The notes: generated by a model from the sequence alone, not told the origin. Shown: positions 10,480 to 20,205, counted from the first letter of the stretch. The stretch: DNA of 62,134 bases from an uncultured Verrucomicrobiota bacterium (GCA_902551155.1 CACDBG010000004.1:1-62134); one strand, 5' to 3'. Made by a program: numbers and translations.

Positions 10480-10497
10480 GGCGCTAATAGGAGCGCC
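10480..10497. terminator. Short hairpin in convergent intergenic gap (possible weak terminator)
   Basis: GGCGCT-AATAGG-AGCGCC perfect 6-bp stem between convergent CDSs. No strong U-tract. Confidence 0.3.
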
Positions 10498-10559
10498 AAT
10501 TATCTCCCCCTAAGTTTCTATGGTTTGACTTCAAAATATTGGTCAAGCTTTCAAAAAAA

Positions 10560-11300
10560 TCATGGAAGGCGGCCCAAATTCGAAGCCCAAAATCTAATTA
10601 AACTAGCTATATGCCATCTCAAATAGCGATAGCTTTTGCTGCTATCACGCCGCGCATTGTGAACTGCTCTAGTCGAGGTGACAGCGCCCAAACCCAAGCC
10701 CATCCTACGGGTGCGTGCGCATAAATCGACATCCTCACAATACATAAAATACCGTTCATCAAAACCAGATAGCGCCACATAGTGTTCTCTTTTGATTAGC
10801 AGGAACATCCCCGCAATCCAGTGCGGCTCAATCTTTTCCTCGTTGGAATCGCAAGGCCACCGCCCATTGACCAGTCCGGCTTTTCTTAGGATCATTCCCC
10901 AAGGTGTAGGGAAAACTCGACAATTGTCCTCAATGTCTCCTTCGGGATTGAAAATCAGTGGGGAAGAAATAACCCATCTAAATTTTTCCATTGCAGCAAT
11001 AAGAGCATCATAGGGATTATCTATAAATCGGATATCAGGGTTTAAAACACAAAAATATGGAGTGTCGCAATGCATGAAAGCTGCATTATGATTTGCCCCA
11101 AATCCTTTAGGCGCCGGATTACGTAACACTGTAGTTCTTGAACCAAGGGACTCCGATAGAGGGATTTCTTCTTCTGGGAGATTATAAGTTAGAATCACCC
11201 TTGCTTTAATACAAAATTTGTCCAAATCCTCTAGCAACTGCCTAGCAATAAGCGCTTGGCCATGGCTGATAATTGAAATCGTAACAACAGAATCCTTCAT
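10560..11300 (-). CDS. Glycosyltransferase family 2 (rhamnosyltransferase-like)
   Basis: VLRNPAPKGFGANHNAAF, FCVLNPDIRF, WIAGMFLLIKRE and GFDERYFMYCEDVDLCAR. Confidence 0.88.
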   Translation of the reverse strand: MKDSVVTISIISHGQALIARQLLEDLDKFCIKARVILTYNLPEEEIPLSESLGSRTTVLRNPAPKGFGANHNAAFMHCDTPYFCVLNPDIRFIDNPYDALIAAMEKFRWVISSPLIFNPEGDIEDNCRVFPTPWGMILRKAGLVNGRWPCDSNEEKIEPHWIAGMFLLIKREHYVALSGFDERYFMYCEDVDLCARTRRMGLGLGAVTSTRAVHNARRDSSKSYRYLRWHIASLIRFWASNLGRLP

Positions 11301-11302
11301 TC

Positions 11303-11866
11303 TTATTTTATTTCAAAGACTCCAAACGTGCAATATTGACGTAAGTATTTGTCGAACCAACGAAATTTGAATGGAGAATAAAAGAACTCAACAGGTCTGT
11401 ACTCTGCAGAGATAAAACACCGGACTAGTTTCTCTTTATCATAAAATATTTTATGATCCGGATCACTCGCATAGCCTCGGAGCCCTGGCACCCCAACCAC
11501 CAGCTTGCCATGACTTCGTAGTACCCGCCGAACCTCGGCAAGGATCGCCGCGGGAGATGATATATGCTCTAGAACATTGTCCATCAAAATACTGTCAAAT
11601 GAGTTATCCTCAAATGGAAGCAAATCGGGCTGCATAACATGAGCCTTCATTCCCTGTGATTTCAACCAATCAATGGTAAGTGGATTAACATCGACCCCTG
11701 TCATCTCAGGCCGATAACGCAGCATATCGCCTATCCCGCAACCAATGTCTAGTGTATCCCCTTGCAGATATGACGATATTTTTGGATAGAGCCACCACCG
11801 GCGATATATAAGCCCCAGTTTACTCCTCTTCTTCAGATATTCGAAATACTCTTGATGGTCGGCCAC
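11303..11866 (-). CDS. Class I SAM-dependent methyltransferase
   Basis: DIGCGIGDMLRYRPEMTGVDVN, FDSILMDNVLEHI and EVRRVLRSHGKLVVGVPG. Confidence 0.88.
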   Translation of the reverse strand: MADHQEYFEYLKKRSKLGLIYRRWWLYPKISSYLQGDTLDIGCGIGDMLRYRPEMTGVDVNPLTIDWLKSQGMKAHVMQPDLLPFEDNSFDSILMDNVLEHISSPAAILAEVRRVLRSHGKLVVGVPGLRGYASDPDHKIFYDKEKLVRCFISAEYRPVEFFYSPFKFRWFDKYLRQYCTFGVFEIK

Positions 11867-11870
11867 AATA

Positions 11871-12932
11871 TTATTTTTCGAGAATTTTGAGAAAATTTGC
11901 TGTCTGGCTGCATTGCCTAAAACAATTTGGAAGAAGATTTTGATCTATAGCTGTATTTATCTGTGACGCTTTCAACATGGCTTGAGGCAAATCACTATCT
12001 TCATCGAATAAAACACCCGTCTCACTATCTTTAATCAAATCTCTATTTCCATCAACATTTCTGAGAACACAGGGAGTCCCAAGGTAAAGTGCTTCCATCG
12101 CCGCACGAGAAACCCCTTCCGACATGGACGGCAGCACAAAAGCATTGGCTGCCCGAATTATGGGATACGGTTTATCCACATGTCCGTGTAGATGAACGTT
12201 ATTCTGTAAGTCAATATCATCAACCAAACCTTTTATGTGAGACTCAAGCGGTCCTTCACCTAACATATCCAGTTCTACCTCATGACCTTGTTGCCGCAAT
12301 TGTTCAACCGCCTTGATCAACAACTCTGGTCGCTTGCGGGCAGTTAAAGACCCCACAAAAACAAATCTGACCGACTCCTTTGCTTTAGGTTGTTCCCGAA
12401 ACTTTTCCAGCACCTTCTCATCCACAAAATTTCCGACTATTACAGGAGAACGCCCCAAGAACTTTGAGATTTGGTTAGCCATTTCAGTCGTCATGGCAGT
12501 CACCACATGAAAACGGCGGAGCATGATTAAATGAAAATACGCCAATAATCGTCCCTTAAATCCATAGTCCATCTGATAGTTGACAGGCAGATTCCCTCGA
12601 ACACTACTGCATATTATAGCAAAATCACGGCAAAACAAATTTACGACATCGGAAGAAAAGCCTATTGAAACGGACACTAATTCATCGGCCGCCCCGGATT
12701 GGTTCAAAAGTTCGCGAAATTTCAGGATTTTCTTTACGAACCCAGAAGCTATTTCCCATAGTTGAATCACTTCAACCCGTTCATCAATATACGCCGCAGC
12801 ACCGTTTCCCGGCTTCAGTGAGACGAGAAAAACCCTTCGGGTCTCAATCAGTTGGTTGGCTAGCGCAATAGCTCCTTTGACTGGGCCCGTCGGAATAAAC
12901 GATGGCACAATGATAAAAAATGTGCGTTTCAT
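11871..12932 (-). CDS. Glycosyltransferase family 4
   Basis: FVFVGSLTARKRPELLIKAV, LGEGPLESHIKGLV and FVLPSMSEGVSRAAMEALYLGTPCVLRNV. Confidence 0.88.
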   Translation of the reverse strand: MKRTFFIIVPSFIPTGPVKGAIALANQLIETRRVFLVSLKPGNGAAAYIDERVEVIQLWEIASGFVKKILKFRELLNQSGAADELVSVSIGFSSDVVNLFCRDFAIICSSVRGNLPVNYQMDYGFKGRLLAYFHLIMLRRFHVVTAMTTEMANQISKFLGRSPVIVGNFVDEKVLEKFREQPKAKESVRFVFVGSLTARKRPELLIKAVEQLRQQGHEVELDMLGEGPLESHIKGLVDDIDLQNNVHLHGHVDKPYPIIRAANAFVLPSMSEGVSRAAMEALYLGTPCVLRNVDGNRDLIKDSETGVLFDEDSDLPQAMLKASQINTAIDQNLLPNCFRQCSQTANFLKILEK

Positions 12933-13163
12933 TGGAACTCAGCAATAATACATTCTGCTCGCTTATCCCAATTGTAGAGATCGCTGTAATCACTATAAGC
13001 CTTTTCGCCGATGCTATAGGCTAGGCTCTTGTTAGACATAATCCATTCCAATGCAGCACACCATTTAAAGGATCCTCAGGAGTAACTAGCAAGAGTAATA
13101 CCCCCCTCGGACAGGCACTCCTGGATGAAGTGAGGGCGCAATAATGAATATGTCGCGCATCAT
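12929..13163 (-). pseudogene. Relic of a GT4 glycosyltransferase gene with large internal deletion
   Basis: 5' end reads MMRDIFIIAPSLHPGVPVRGG, similar to the start of the next GT4 (MKRTFFIIVPSFIPTGPVKGA). 3' end reads LLLLVTPEDP / KWCAALEWIMSNKSLAYSIGEKAYSDYSDLYNWDKRAECIIAEFQ-stop across a frame change. Start and stop overlap the neighbouring genes. Confidence 0.75.
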
Positions 13164-14314
13164 AATTCTTTGGCCGCATCCAGCAAGCACCGTGCACGAT
13201 GACTCCATGTGTGGTGGGTACTATAATCATGATGAGCACATGCACTCAGCGAATTAGCAAAATCCTTATCTGTGAGCAGTCTATCCAGTGCCTTATTCCA
13301 AGCAGTTACGTTGTTTGGCGACACAAGCAACGCGTTTACGCCATCAATTAAAATCTCGCGTAAGACAGGCAAATTCGATGAAATAATTGGAACTCCGCTT
13401 GCCATATATTCAAACATTTTCATGGGAGACATCCAACGTGCAGTATCATGACCGGCCACTCCTATAGAAACATTTTCTTGGTATGGCATAAGTAAAACAT
13501 CGACCGAGCGCATCGCTTGTTGCGCCACTTGGTGTGGCACGTGACCAATGTAAATCAAATTCGTTAATCGATTAGATTTCTTTTTAATCAGTACATCATC
13601 CTCATTTCCCCCAAATAAGAGAAATAAAACATGAGGATGGGCCTTGGCCATTTCTTCAATCACCTCTACCCCACGCCCAGGATAAAGATGGCCGAAATAA
13701 CCACAAATGCTCTCCCAATGACCTTCTATTCCCGGCAAAGTTTCGATCAACTGATCACGCCGTGCTGATCTGGGGATAGGCTCAATTCCATCAGGTGCTG
13801 CGTCGTGAAGCACCAAAGTGCGGGCAGGGCCAATCCCGTGGTGCTGTTCAAGATAATACTTTAATTTATTTGACACAACAATGGTGGTAACCCAAGGACA
13901 TAACATTGTTCCCCTCTGTAGTAATTTACGAAAACCAATTTCTAATTGATGCGTTTCAAACAGGACAGGCCGCCTCATCACGAATCCGATCAGAAATGAA
14001 GCGTAGAGATTTCTGGAAATAAGTGCATCAGGCCATTTTCTCCGCATTAAATCCCAAAGGGCATGCACTGCAATCCGCAGGTTGGTGGCGAGTTGGAATC
14101 TACTGTAAAAAGATACAATCCGTGCCTTACGCAAATCTACACCATAAGCCGTAAGAATGGTATCGGGAAGATCCTCATCCTTTGGGATTGCACGCCTTGC
14201 AAAAAGCACAACATCAGACCCTTTATTAATTAAAGCAGCACATTGCATGACAACATGTACCGAATTGGCAGCTCGCGAGGGCACTGTGGATGGTGAAATA
14301 TAGACTAACTTCAT
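13160..14314 (-). CDS. Glycosyltransferase family 4
   Basis: GYFGHLYPGRGVEVIEEMA, FLLFGG, VLLMPYQENVSIGVAGHDTARWMSPMKMFEYMASGVPIISSNLPVLREIL. Confidence 0.87.
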   Translation of the reverse strand: MKLVYISPSTVPSRAANSVHVVMQCAALINKGSDVVLFARRAIPKDEDLPDTILTAYGVDLRKARIVSFYSRFQLATNLRIAVHALWDLMRRKWPDALISRNLYASFLIGFVMRRPVLFETHQLEIGFRKLLQRGTMLCPWVTTIVVSNKLKYYLEQHHGIGPARTLVLHDAAPDGIEPIPRSARRDQLIETLPGIEGHWESICGYFGHLYPGRGVEVIEEMAKAHPHVLFLLFGGNEDDVLIKKKSNRLTNLIYIGHVPHQVAQQAMRSVDVLLMPYQENVSIGVAGHDTARWMSPMKMFEYMASGVPIISSNLPVLREILIDGVNALLVSPNNVTAWNKALDRLLTDKDFANSLSACAHHDYSTHHTWSHRARCLLDAAKEL

Positions 14315-14476
14315 TCTTGCTTCTCTGGCATCTGCTCAGCAATGGAAAACAATGCACACCTCATCCAGCTAGCTAGTCCCAATTTCACTTTTCACGCATT
14401 TTGAAGAGCCCTTTTGCAGCCGAAAAGGATTATAGTTTATAGCATATAGGCAACTCTAGCAGTCTGTTGGGTTTAT

Positions 14477-15259
14477 CTATTGCAAGTGATTTACAATCTC
14501 TTCCATAACTTCCTTTGCCATTACGCCTCGATTTTGATCTTTAGCGACACTAGGCTCTTGGTTTTCAATTTCTCCACGGAGGCACAATCGGATTGCCTCC
14601 GCATAAGATGCATATTTTAATTTCTTCAATGCCGCCAAATGGAAATCCAATGATATAATCCGCTGGCTTCGCAAAGGGAAAAATTTTATTACCTTACCCG
14701 TATCGATGCCCTTATCAACTAGATAAGCTGAAACGCCCGCAACTTGGCCGTCCTTTAAGGCCCATATGGATGCATCCAATCCCCGGTATTCTGGAAGTTT
14801 AGCGGGATGTATATTGATTATACCACGTTTGAATTTGGCAATCACTTCTGAGGAAAGAAGCCCCTCGGAGGAATACATTACTGTAATATTATTAAAACAA
14901 TTCTGAGCGTTTGATTCCCAATTATTATTTAGGTATATAACTTTATACCTATTGCAAATACTATCTAGGAAGCCTAATAAGTATATAATAATTTGTTTTA
15001 CACCCAATAAACTCAGTGCTCTGGCTATGATAAAGCGTATCCGCTGAGGAAATTTTATTGCACTTCCCAAAAGTTCTTGGCGTATTTGGATTTGCTTTAA
15101 ACGCTTTGGGTGCAGCTCGGATCTGGGTGCTACTAAAACAAATTGTACATGGAATTCGTTTCTTTTAAGAGAGGAAATAAAAGATAGTAATCCTAAATCA
15201 ATTTGTTGGCATATGACAGTGACTTTCGTTGAGCAACTATTTTGATCCAGCTTAGCCAT
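14477..15259 (-). CDS. Formyltransferase family protein (likely sugar-amine N-formyltransferase)
   Basis: GIINIHPAKLPEYRGLDASIWALKDGQVAGVSAYLVDKGIDTGKVI matches the formyl_trans_N core. Confidence 0.78.
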   Translation of the reverse strand: MAKLDQNSCSTKVTVICQQIDLGLLSFISSLKRNEFHVQFVLVAPRSELHPKRLKQIQIRQELLGSAIKFPQRIRFIIARALSLLGVKQIIIYLLGFLDSICNRYKVIYLNNNWESNAQNCFNNITVMYSSEGLLSSEVIAKFKRGIINIHPAKLPEYRGLDASIWALKDGQVAGVSAYLVDKGIDTGKVIKFFPLRSQRIISLDFHLAALKKLKYASYAEAIRLCLRGEIENQEPSVAKDQNRGVMAKEVMEEIVNHLQ

Positions 15260-15269
15260 GAATTAATAT

Positions 15270-16784
15270 CTATTGAAACTTGTTCGGTGCAAACTTGTAT
15301 TTTTCATTTATATGATCGCCTAGCCTTAAGGACAATGCAGCAATTGTGTAGAAGGGATTAGCATACCCGTAACCAGGAAACACGGAAGGTCCCGATACAT
15401 ATAGATTCCTAATACCATGGACATTTAAGTTATTATCCACCACCGAGTCATCCGATGCTGGCCCAATCCTCGTGCCACCCATAAAATGGGAGTGTATCGC
15501 TGTAAACTCTCCTGATCCGGGTCGTTTATAAAGGAACTCGCCCAAATCATTTGCCCGCAATTGATCAGAGAATATGGAAAGGAATTTCTCGGCATTTTCC
15601 CAATCGTCTTCATTAAACCTCCAATCAATGGCAGCCAGAGGCAACCCGCTCTGCGACTTCCTGTCAGATAACTTAATTCTGTTCTCAAGGGAGGCTGATT
15701 GATCGAAATAGGCGCGAACTGCTAATGTCTTACCCGATCGCCCTGATGTACCTATGTTATCAATGACCTTGTAAACCGAAACACCAAGATTTGCCAAAGT
15801 TTCAACCAAGGCCCCCTTCCCTGAACGGGTAATCGGCAGAGAACCAAGTAGGTTTTTTATATAGTCAAATATCCTAGTTGCACGATGATTAAACGGCGAA
15901 TCAAATCTTAGGCAATGGTTCAGCAGTTGATTTTGTATTAAAGTTTTTTCTGATAAACCAAATTGAAGCCGGCTGGAATACGTTGAGTGCTTCCTCATGG
16001 CAAACAGGAAGTGATCCGATGCGAGCGGCTTATCGAGCCTGATTATTCCAACATTTCCCTTTGGATGCGTAGAAAAGTACCTGCCAATATTGTTATACAG
16101 ATTTGGAATGGAATCCCTAATGCCTCGTAAGCTGTGTAATAGAATACGAACATTCGTGAGAGTCCCTGCCGCGAGGATATACACTTTTGCTGATATAAAT
16201 ATATTTTGCTTCTGCGCTTGGTCATAAACCTCAATTTTTGTAATTGATGTGTTATCTGCTGAGAGCTGCAGACGTGTAGCGGAGCAATTCTTGAACAATT
16301 TTATATTTGCATTGTCTGCAACCAATACACTCGTGGAATACGGTGTATTTAATACAACCATTTTTCGTGGGTCCAAAATAGTGTGCTTTAGTACGTCAAA
16401 ATCACTCCATTCAGAACATTCATCACTTATTGATTGATTGATTCCAATATAGTGATCTACACGCTTGTACAACGATTCAAGCTCAGCTTGGTCGACAGGC
16501 CAATCTTTGGAATTAAATTCGCGGCGCCCAATCAGGTCAATGGAATCCATTTTTGCCAGACCGCCCGCCCACAAATTTGATGACCCTCCTATTTGCTGGG
16601 AAAATCCAAATTTAAGATCTCCGGCGATGTTGCCGCTAGATATATCAATCACATTCAGCGGGTTTGAATCAAGGTTATCATCACCTGCCTCAACCACAGC
16701 TACCCTCACCCCCTGAGAAGCGAGCTCATGAGATGCAAAGGCTCCTGCTGGCCCGCTACCTATAATGCAAACGTCAAAGTGAAT
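15270..16784 (-). CDS. GMC-type FAD-dependent oxidoreductase (start proposed at AUU)
   Basis: Extending the ORF upstream gives [I]HFDVCIIGSGPAGAFASHELASQGVRVAVVEAGDD (Rossmann FAD motif). C-terminus HSHFMGGTRIGPASDDSVVDNNLNVHGIRNLYVSGPSVFPGYGYANPFYTIAALSLRLGDHI is GMC-typical. Confidence 0.85.
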   Translation of the reverse strand: MHFDVCIIGSGPAGAFASHELASQGVRVAVVEAGDDNLDSNPLNVIDISSGNIAGDLKFGFSQQIGGSSNLWAGGLAKMDSIDLIGRREFNSKDWPVDQAELESLYKRVDHYIGINQSISDECSEWSDFDVLKHTILDPRKMVVLNTPYSTSVLVADNANIKLFKNCSATRLQLSADNTSITKIEVYDQAQKQNIFISAKVYILAAGTLTNVRILLHSLRGIRDSIPNLYNNIGRYFSTHPKGNVGIIRLDKPLASDHFLFAMRKHSTYSSRLQFGLSEKTLIQNQLLNHCLRFDSPFNHRATRIFDYIKNLLGSLPITRSGKGALVETLANLGVSVYKVIDNIGTSGRSGKTLAVRAYFDQSASLENRIKLSDRKSQSGLPLAAIDWRFNEDDWENAEKFLSIFSDQLRANDLGEFLYKRPGSGEFTAIHSHFMGGTRIGPASDDSVVDNNLNVHGIRNLYVSGPSVFPGYGYANPFYTIAALSLRLGDHINEKYKFAPNKFQ

Positions 16785-16788
16785 AATA

Positions 16789-17946
16789 TTACCTCGGTGG
16801 TTCCTTTAATAATCCAATAAGATTAATCCATCTTAAAGGGTAAATAAATTGGTAAAATGGCACAAAGACTACCCTGTCAAATGCCAGCTGGGCTCGGGGC
16901 AATTTATCTTTTATTCTAAATATACTATCATCGTTACATTTCATTGAAAAATATTCAATGGAATCGGCATAGCTTCTTCTGAAACAGTTTACTTTGACCA
17001 ATTTCGCATTTGCCATAAATCCCTCAGCGGTTTTTCTATCCCTAAATATAATGGGAACGCCCTGGCAATAACCTCCGCGAATGGCACCCGATAAAACAGT
17101 GGGGATTAAAAAGGAATCCGTTGCTGTTGATAGTTCTTCGAGTTCCGTCACCCATTTCTCAAAAATCCGGTTCTTGTATGTTAAATATTTAAGATCAACG
17201 AGAGCTAAAGCAGCGCCTATTGGGTGAGCTCTCATCTTTTTCCCGAAGCCGAATGGTGGGATCGATTTATGATCTGTCAATTTTGATGCTGGAAATTTCT
17301 TGAAGCTTTCCTGGTGTCCATAGGCCGCCATCTTAAGGGCTATTTTCGGGCAGTTGGTAATGGCAAGGGCGCCTTCTCCGGCTGAAACTGCTTTTGCGCC
17401 TTGCAGGCTAAATATACCAATGTGCCCCCATGTTCCTACCATCCTCCCATTGATTTTCGCTCCATGGGCATGGGAGCAATCTTCTATTACGAGAACGTTA
17501 TTTTTATTAGCCCAATCCATAATGCTTTTCATGTCACAAGGGTTTCCATAGAAATGAACAACAATTAGGATGGAGGGTTTGGGGTTTAATTGGGAAAGAA
17601 TCGCGCAATCAAGATTCAAAGTTTGTTCCGAAATATCGATAAAAACGATTTTTGATGAGAAACTCACCGCCGAACAATAAGAACTTGGAATAACGAATCC
17701 CGAAGTGGCAACCAGTGATGTAGAATTGGCGTCTAGGGAAAACAAGGCCGCTTCAGTGGCGCTGGTAGCATTAGAGAACATCATGGCATGAGCTGAGCCG
17801 GTGTAACTCGAAAACCTGTCTTCCAGCTTACGGACAGGAGTGGGGTACGCTGTAACTTGGTTTTTCAGCACGGCCAAAACAACATGCACTATCTGAGACA
17901 CTCGCGTGATAACAGTGAATATTAAATAATATAAACTATTATACAT
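16789..17946 (-). CDS. DegT/DnrJ/EryC1/StrS-type aminotransferase with hydrophobic N-terminal extension
   Basis: NATSATEAALFSL, VIEDCSHAHGAKINGRMVGTWGHIGIFSLQGAKAVSAGEGALAIT. Confidence 0.85.
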   Translation of the reverse strand: MYNSLYYLIFTVITRVSQIVHVVLAVLKNQVTAYPTPVRKLEDRFSSYTGSAHAMMFSNATSATEAALFSLDANSTSLVATSGFVIPSSYCSAVSFSSKIVFIDISEQTLNLDCAILSQLNPKPSILIVVHFYGNPCDMKSIMDWANKNNVLVIEDCSHAHGAKINGRMVGTWGHIGIFSLQGAKAVSAGEGALAITNCPKIALKMAAYGHQESFKKFPASKLTDHKSIPPFGFGKKMRAHPIGAALALVDLKYLTYKNRIFEKWVTELEELSTATDSFLIPTVLSGAIRGGYCQGVPIIFRDRKTAEGFMANAKLVKVNCFRRSYADSIEYFSMKCNDDSIFRIKDKLPRAQLAFDRVVFVPFYQFIYPLRWINLIGLLKEPPR

Positions 17947-19165
17947 TATCGAATTTGCTTAAAATTAATATTTTGCGCCCTTCGTTAAACGGAGCATCAC
18001 ATACAATTAAATTGTGCCGATCGGAAATTCGTGGATGCAGATCGCATCTTAATTCCACTTGATACTGAGAATGACTGCGGACTTCCCCCAACTTTTTCAG
18101 TGCATGATGATCGTTTAAACCACCGATATATAGTGACATATTTCCCATTCGATTTGGATAGCTATCTACAACAACCCTGTTGCCATCAGCAAATACTGTT
18201 GGATGCCCATCCCCTTGAGGCATTGATGGCCCAATTTCGACCCATCCTGCTTGTTCCTCCCACAGCGAGAACTTCGCTCCCCGCTCAACCTTCAAATATG
18301 CAAGAATCCGCTCAGAGTCAATCCAGGTATGATGACTAAAATATCCGGTATTTGATATCAGATGCGTGCTGGACTTATTTAGGTTTAATAAAACTGGGAA
18401 GATTTTACGTACATTTGTATGTGGATCAGGGTAATGAACTAAGGTTAATAATTTTGTAGAACACTCAGACCACGCCACATGATTAAGATACGGATCACTT
18501 TGCGGAGGACATTTGAGGTTAGTTTGTTCCAATATTTCGGTTAAACTAACTTTATATAGAATTTGGTCATCCTCTAAGCTATATATTGTAAGTACCTCAG
18601 CGGCGCCATCCGAATGTGTGCCAGAATAACCGTACCCAGGGCGTTTGCTTCGGAGCCTGGCAAAATTCAGGCTGGCGGCCTTCTTCCGATCCGGAGCTAT
18701 GGCCCAAAAAGGCAATTGAAATTGCCGCGTGATTCTCTTTTCTGCTACATCATAAACCAATGAACATTGTCTGCCATTAATGATGTCATTATAGGCAATT
18801 AAATTATCGGCTATCCACTGAACCCTAGAACCTAATTGCCAATTTAGCGCCCTGGTTACTTCAAGCGAAGTGAAGATATTTGAATTAATGTCAAGAAGTC
18901 CAATTTCACCGCTTTCAGGAGTAGAATATGAAGTGTATTTAAGCGGAACCCGGTGGCATAATATATTGTTCCCATCAGTACTAACCGGATCAATATCGTA
19001 ATATCCTACAAAACAATGCCCCTTGTCACCGAGTATTTTTACACCAATATCCGAACGAAAGCTGTATTTTGGCAGGATTTGACAAAATCTGACAAGGGCC
19101 TTCCGGAGTATTTTCTTTATTGCGGCTAAGATATTGATAAGAGATTCAGAAAAAAATACGATTAA
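17939..19165 (-). CDS. Beta-propeller (TolB-like) protein; N-terminus extends well upstream of the ORF-track TTG, no canonical start found
   Basis: The frame is open to 19165 and reads ...LPKYSFRSDIGVKILGDKGHCFVGYYDIDPVSTDGNNILCHRVPLKYTSYSTPESGEIGLLDINSNIFTSLEVTRALNWQLGSRVQWIADNLIAYNDIINGRQCSLVYDVAEKRITRQFQ. No in-frame ATG, GTG or TTG before 18760. Confidence 0.6.
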   Translation of the reverse strand, partial: LIVFFSESLINILAAIKKILRKALVRFCQILPKYSFRSDIGVKILGDKGHCFVGYYDIDPVSTDGNNILCHRVPLKYTSYSTPESGEIGLLDINSNIFTSLEVTRALNWQLGSRVQWIADNLIAYNDIINGRQCSLVYDVAEKRITRQFQLPFWAIAPDRKKAASLNFARLRSKRPGYGYSGTHSDGAAEVLTIYSLEDDQILYKVSLTEILEQTNLKCPPQSDPYLNHVAWSECSTKLLTLVHYPDPHTNVRKIFPVLLNLNKSSTHLISNTGYFSHHTWIDSERILAYLKVERGAKFSLWEEQAGWVEIGPSMPQGDGHPTVFADGNRVVVDSYPNRMGNMSLYIGGLNDHHALKKLGEVRSHSQYQVELRCDLHPRISDRHNLIVCDAPFNEGRKILILSKFDNV

Positions 19166-20205
19166 TTATGAAGTAAGATTTGGGCCTCAATAAGAGGGCC
19201 AAACAGAAAATTGCCACGAGAGTTGCCCGCACAAACACTGTAGCCGAACGCGTTCCGATTTTCACCTTAAGACAATCAATTGCCAACAAGAAAACTACCG
19301 GATAAAGACTCAATATCACATTTGAAATGCGAAACGCAAAAAATGGCTTGATGGGAAAGCGCCAAAAAGGATGTTACCCCAACCATTTCAAGATAAAAAA
19401 GTGCACGGATTTGGACATTTTCTGTCCATCTTGCCCTTATAATCCAAAGGCCAAAAATCAATAATCCATGGATAATCAACAAGCCGTGACTACTTACTGG
19501 CATTCCATAGCCCTCTTTTTGCCAAGCCATATACAATTCAACGCGCGGATCGATAAAGGAGAACACAGACAAATTAAAGCCCGCCGCAAATACCAATCCT
19601 AATCCAAGAAATACAACAAAGAAACGAGTATATTTTGACCGTATTCCAGCGGTGTAGATACATGACTCGTAAGCTATGATAAAAGGAGCAACTGTTAAAT
19701 GCATACTTACTGCAGCGCAATAGAACAGCCATCGCCACCTCCAAGGAAGGGTCAATCCAATTGCAGCAAGTGAGACGGCAAAACCAACACGCATTTGAGC
19801 AAAATCTCTTACAACAATGAGATGAAGGAAAAACAACAGTAACAACAAACTCTTTGAACAGCCAAAGTGTTTAGCTAATCTGCTTATTGCCAATAACCCG
19901 ACGAGTCCTGTGAAGAATTGCAAAGCTTCCCATGGAAGACCCAGCGCATTGAAAGCATCTATCAACAGTCCAAACCCTAATTCAGTAAAACCTGAGGTAT
20001 AATCGACCTCATAAATGTAGCGATAGTTGGCAACATCCACACCTTCACTGCGGAGCATGCCAAAAAGATAAATTGCCGAAACGGATATCCAAACCCACGC
20101 CCGAAAGCCCTTCCAGAGATTCTTTTCTCGAGAAAGATCGATTAGGGGCACACAGATGATTGCCCCTATGGTTGTGATATAATAAATTAATGTGAAACTC
20201 GTCAT
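19146..20205 (-). CDS. EpsG-like polysaccharide polymerase, frameshifted near its 3' end
   Basis: Multi-TM ORF 19276..20205 with MLRSEGVDVANYRYIYE. Its end (LALSHQAIFCVSHFK...) is out of frame. Another frame continues PFFAFRISNVILSLYPVVFLLAIDCLKVKIGTRSATVFVRATLVAIFCLALLLRPKSYFIINRIFF-stop at 19146. Confidence 0.75.
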
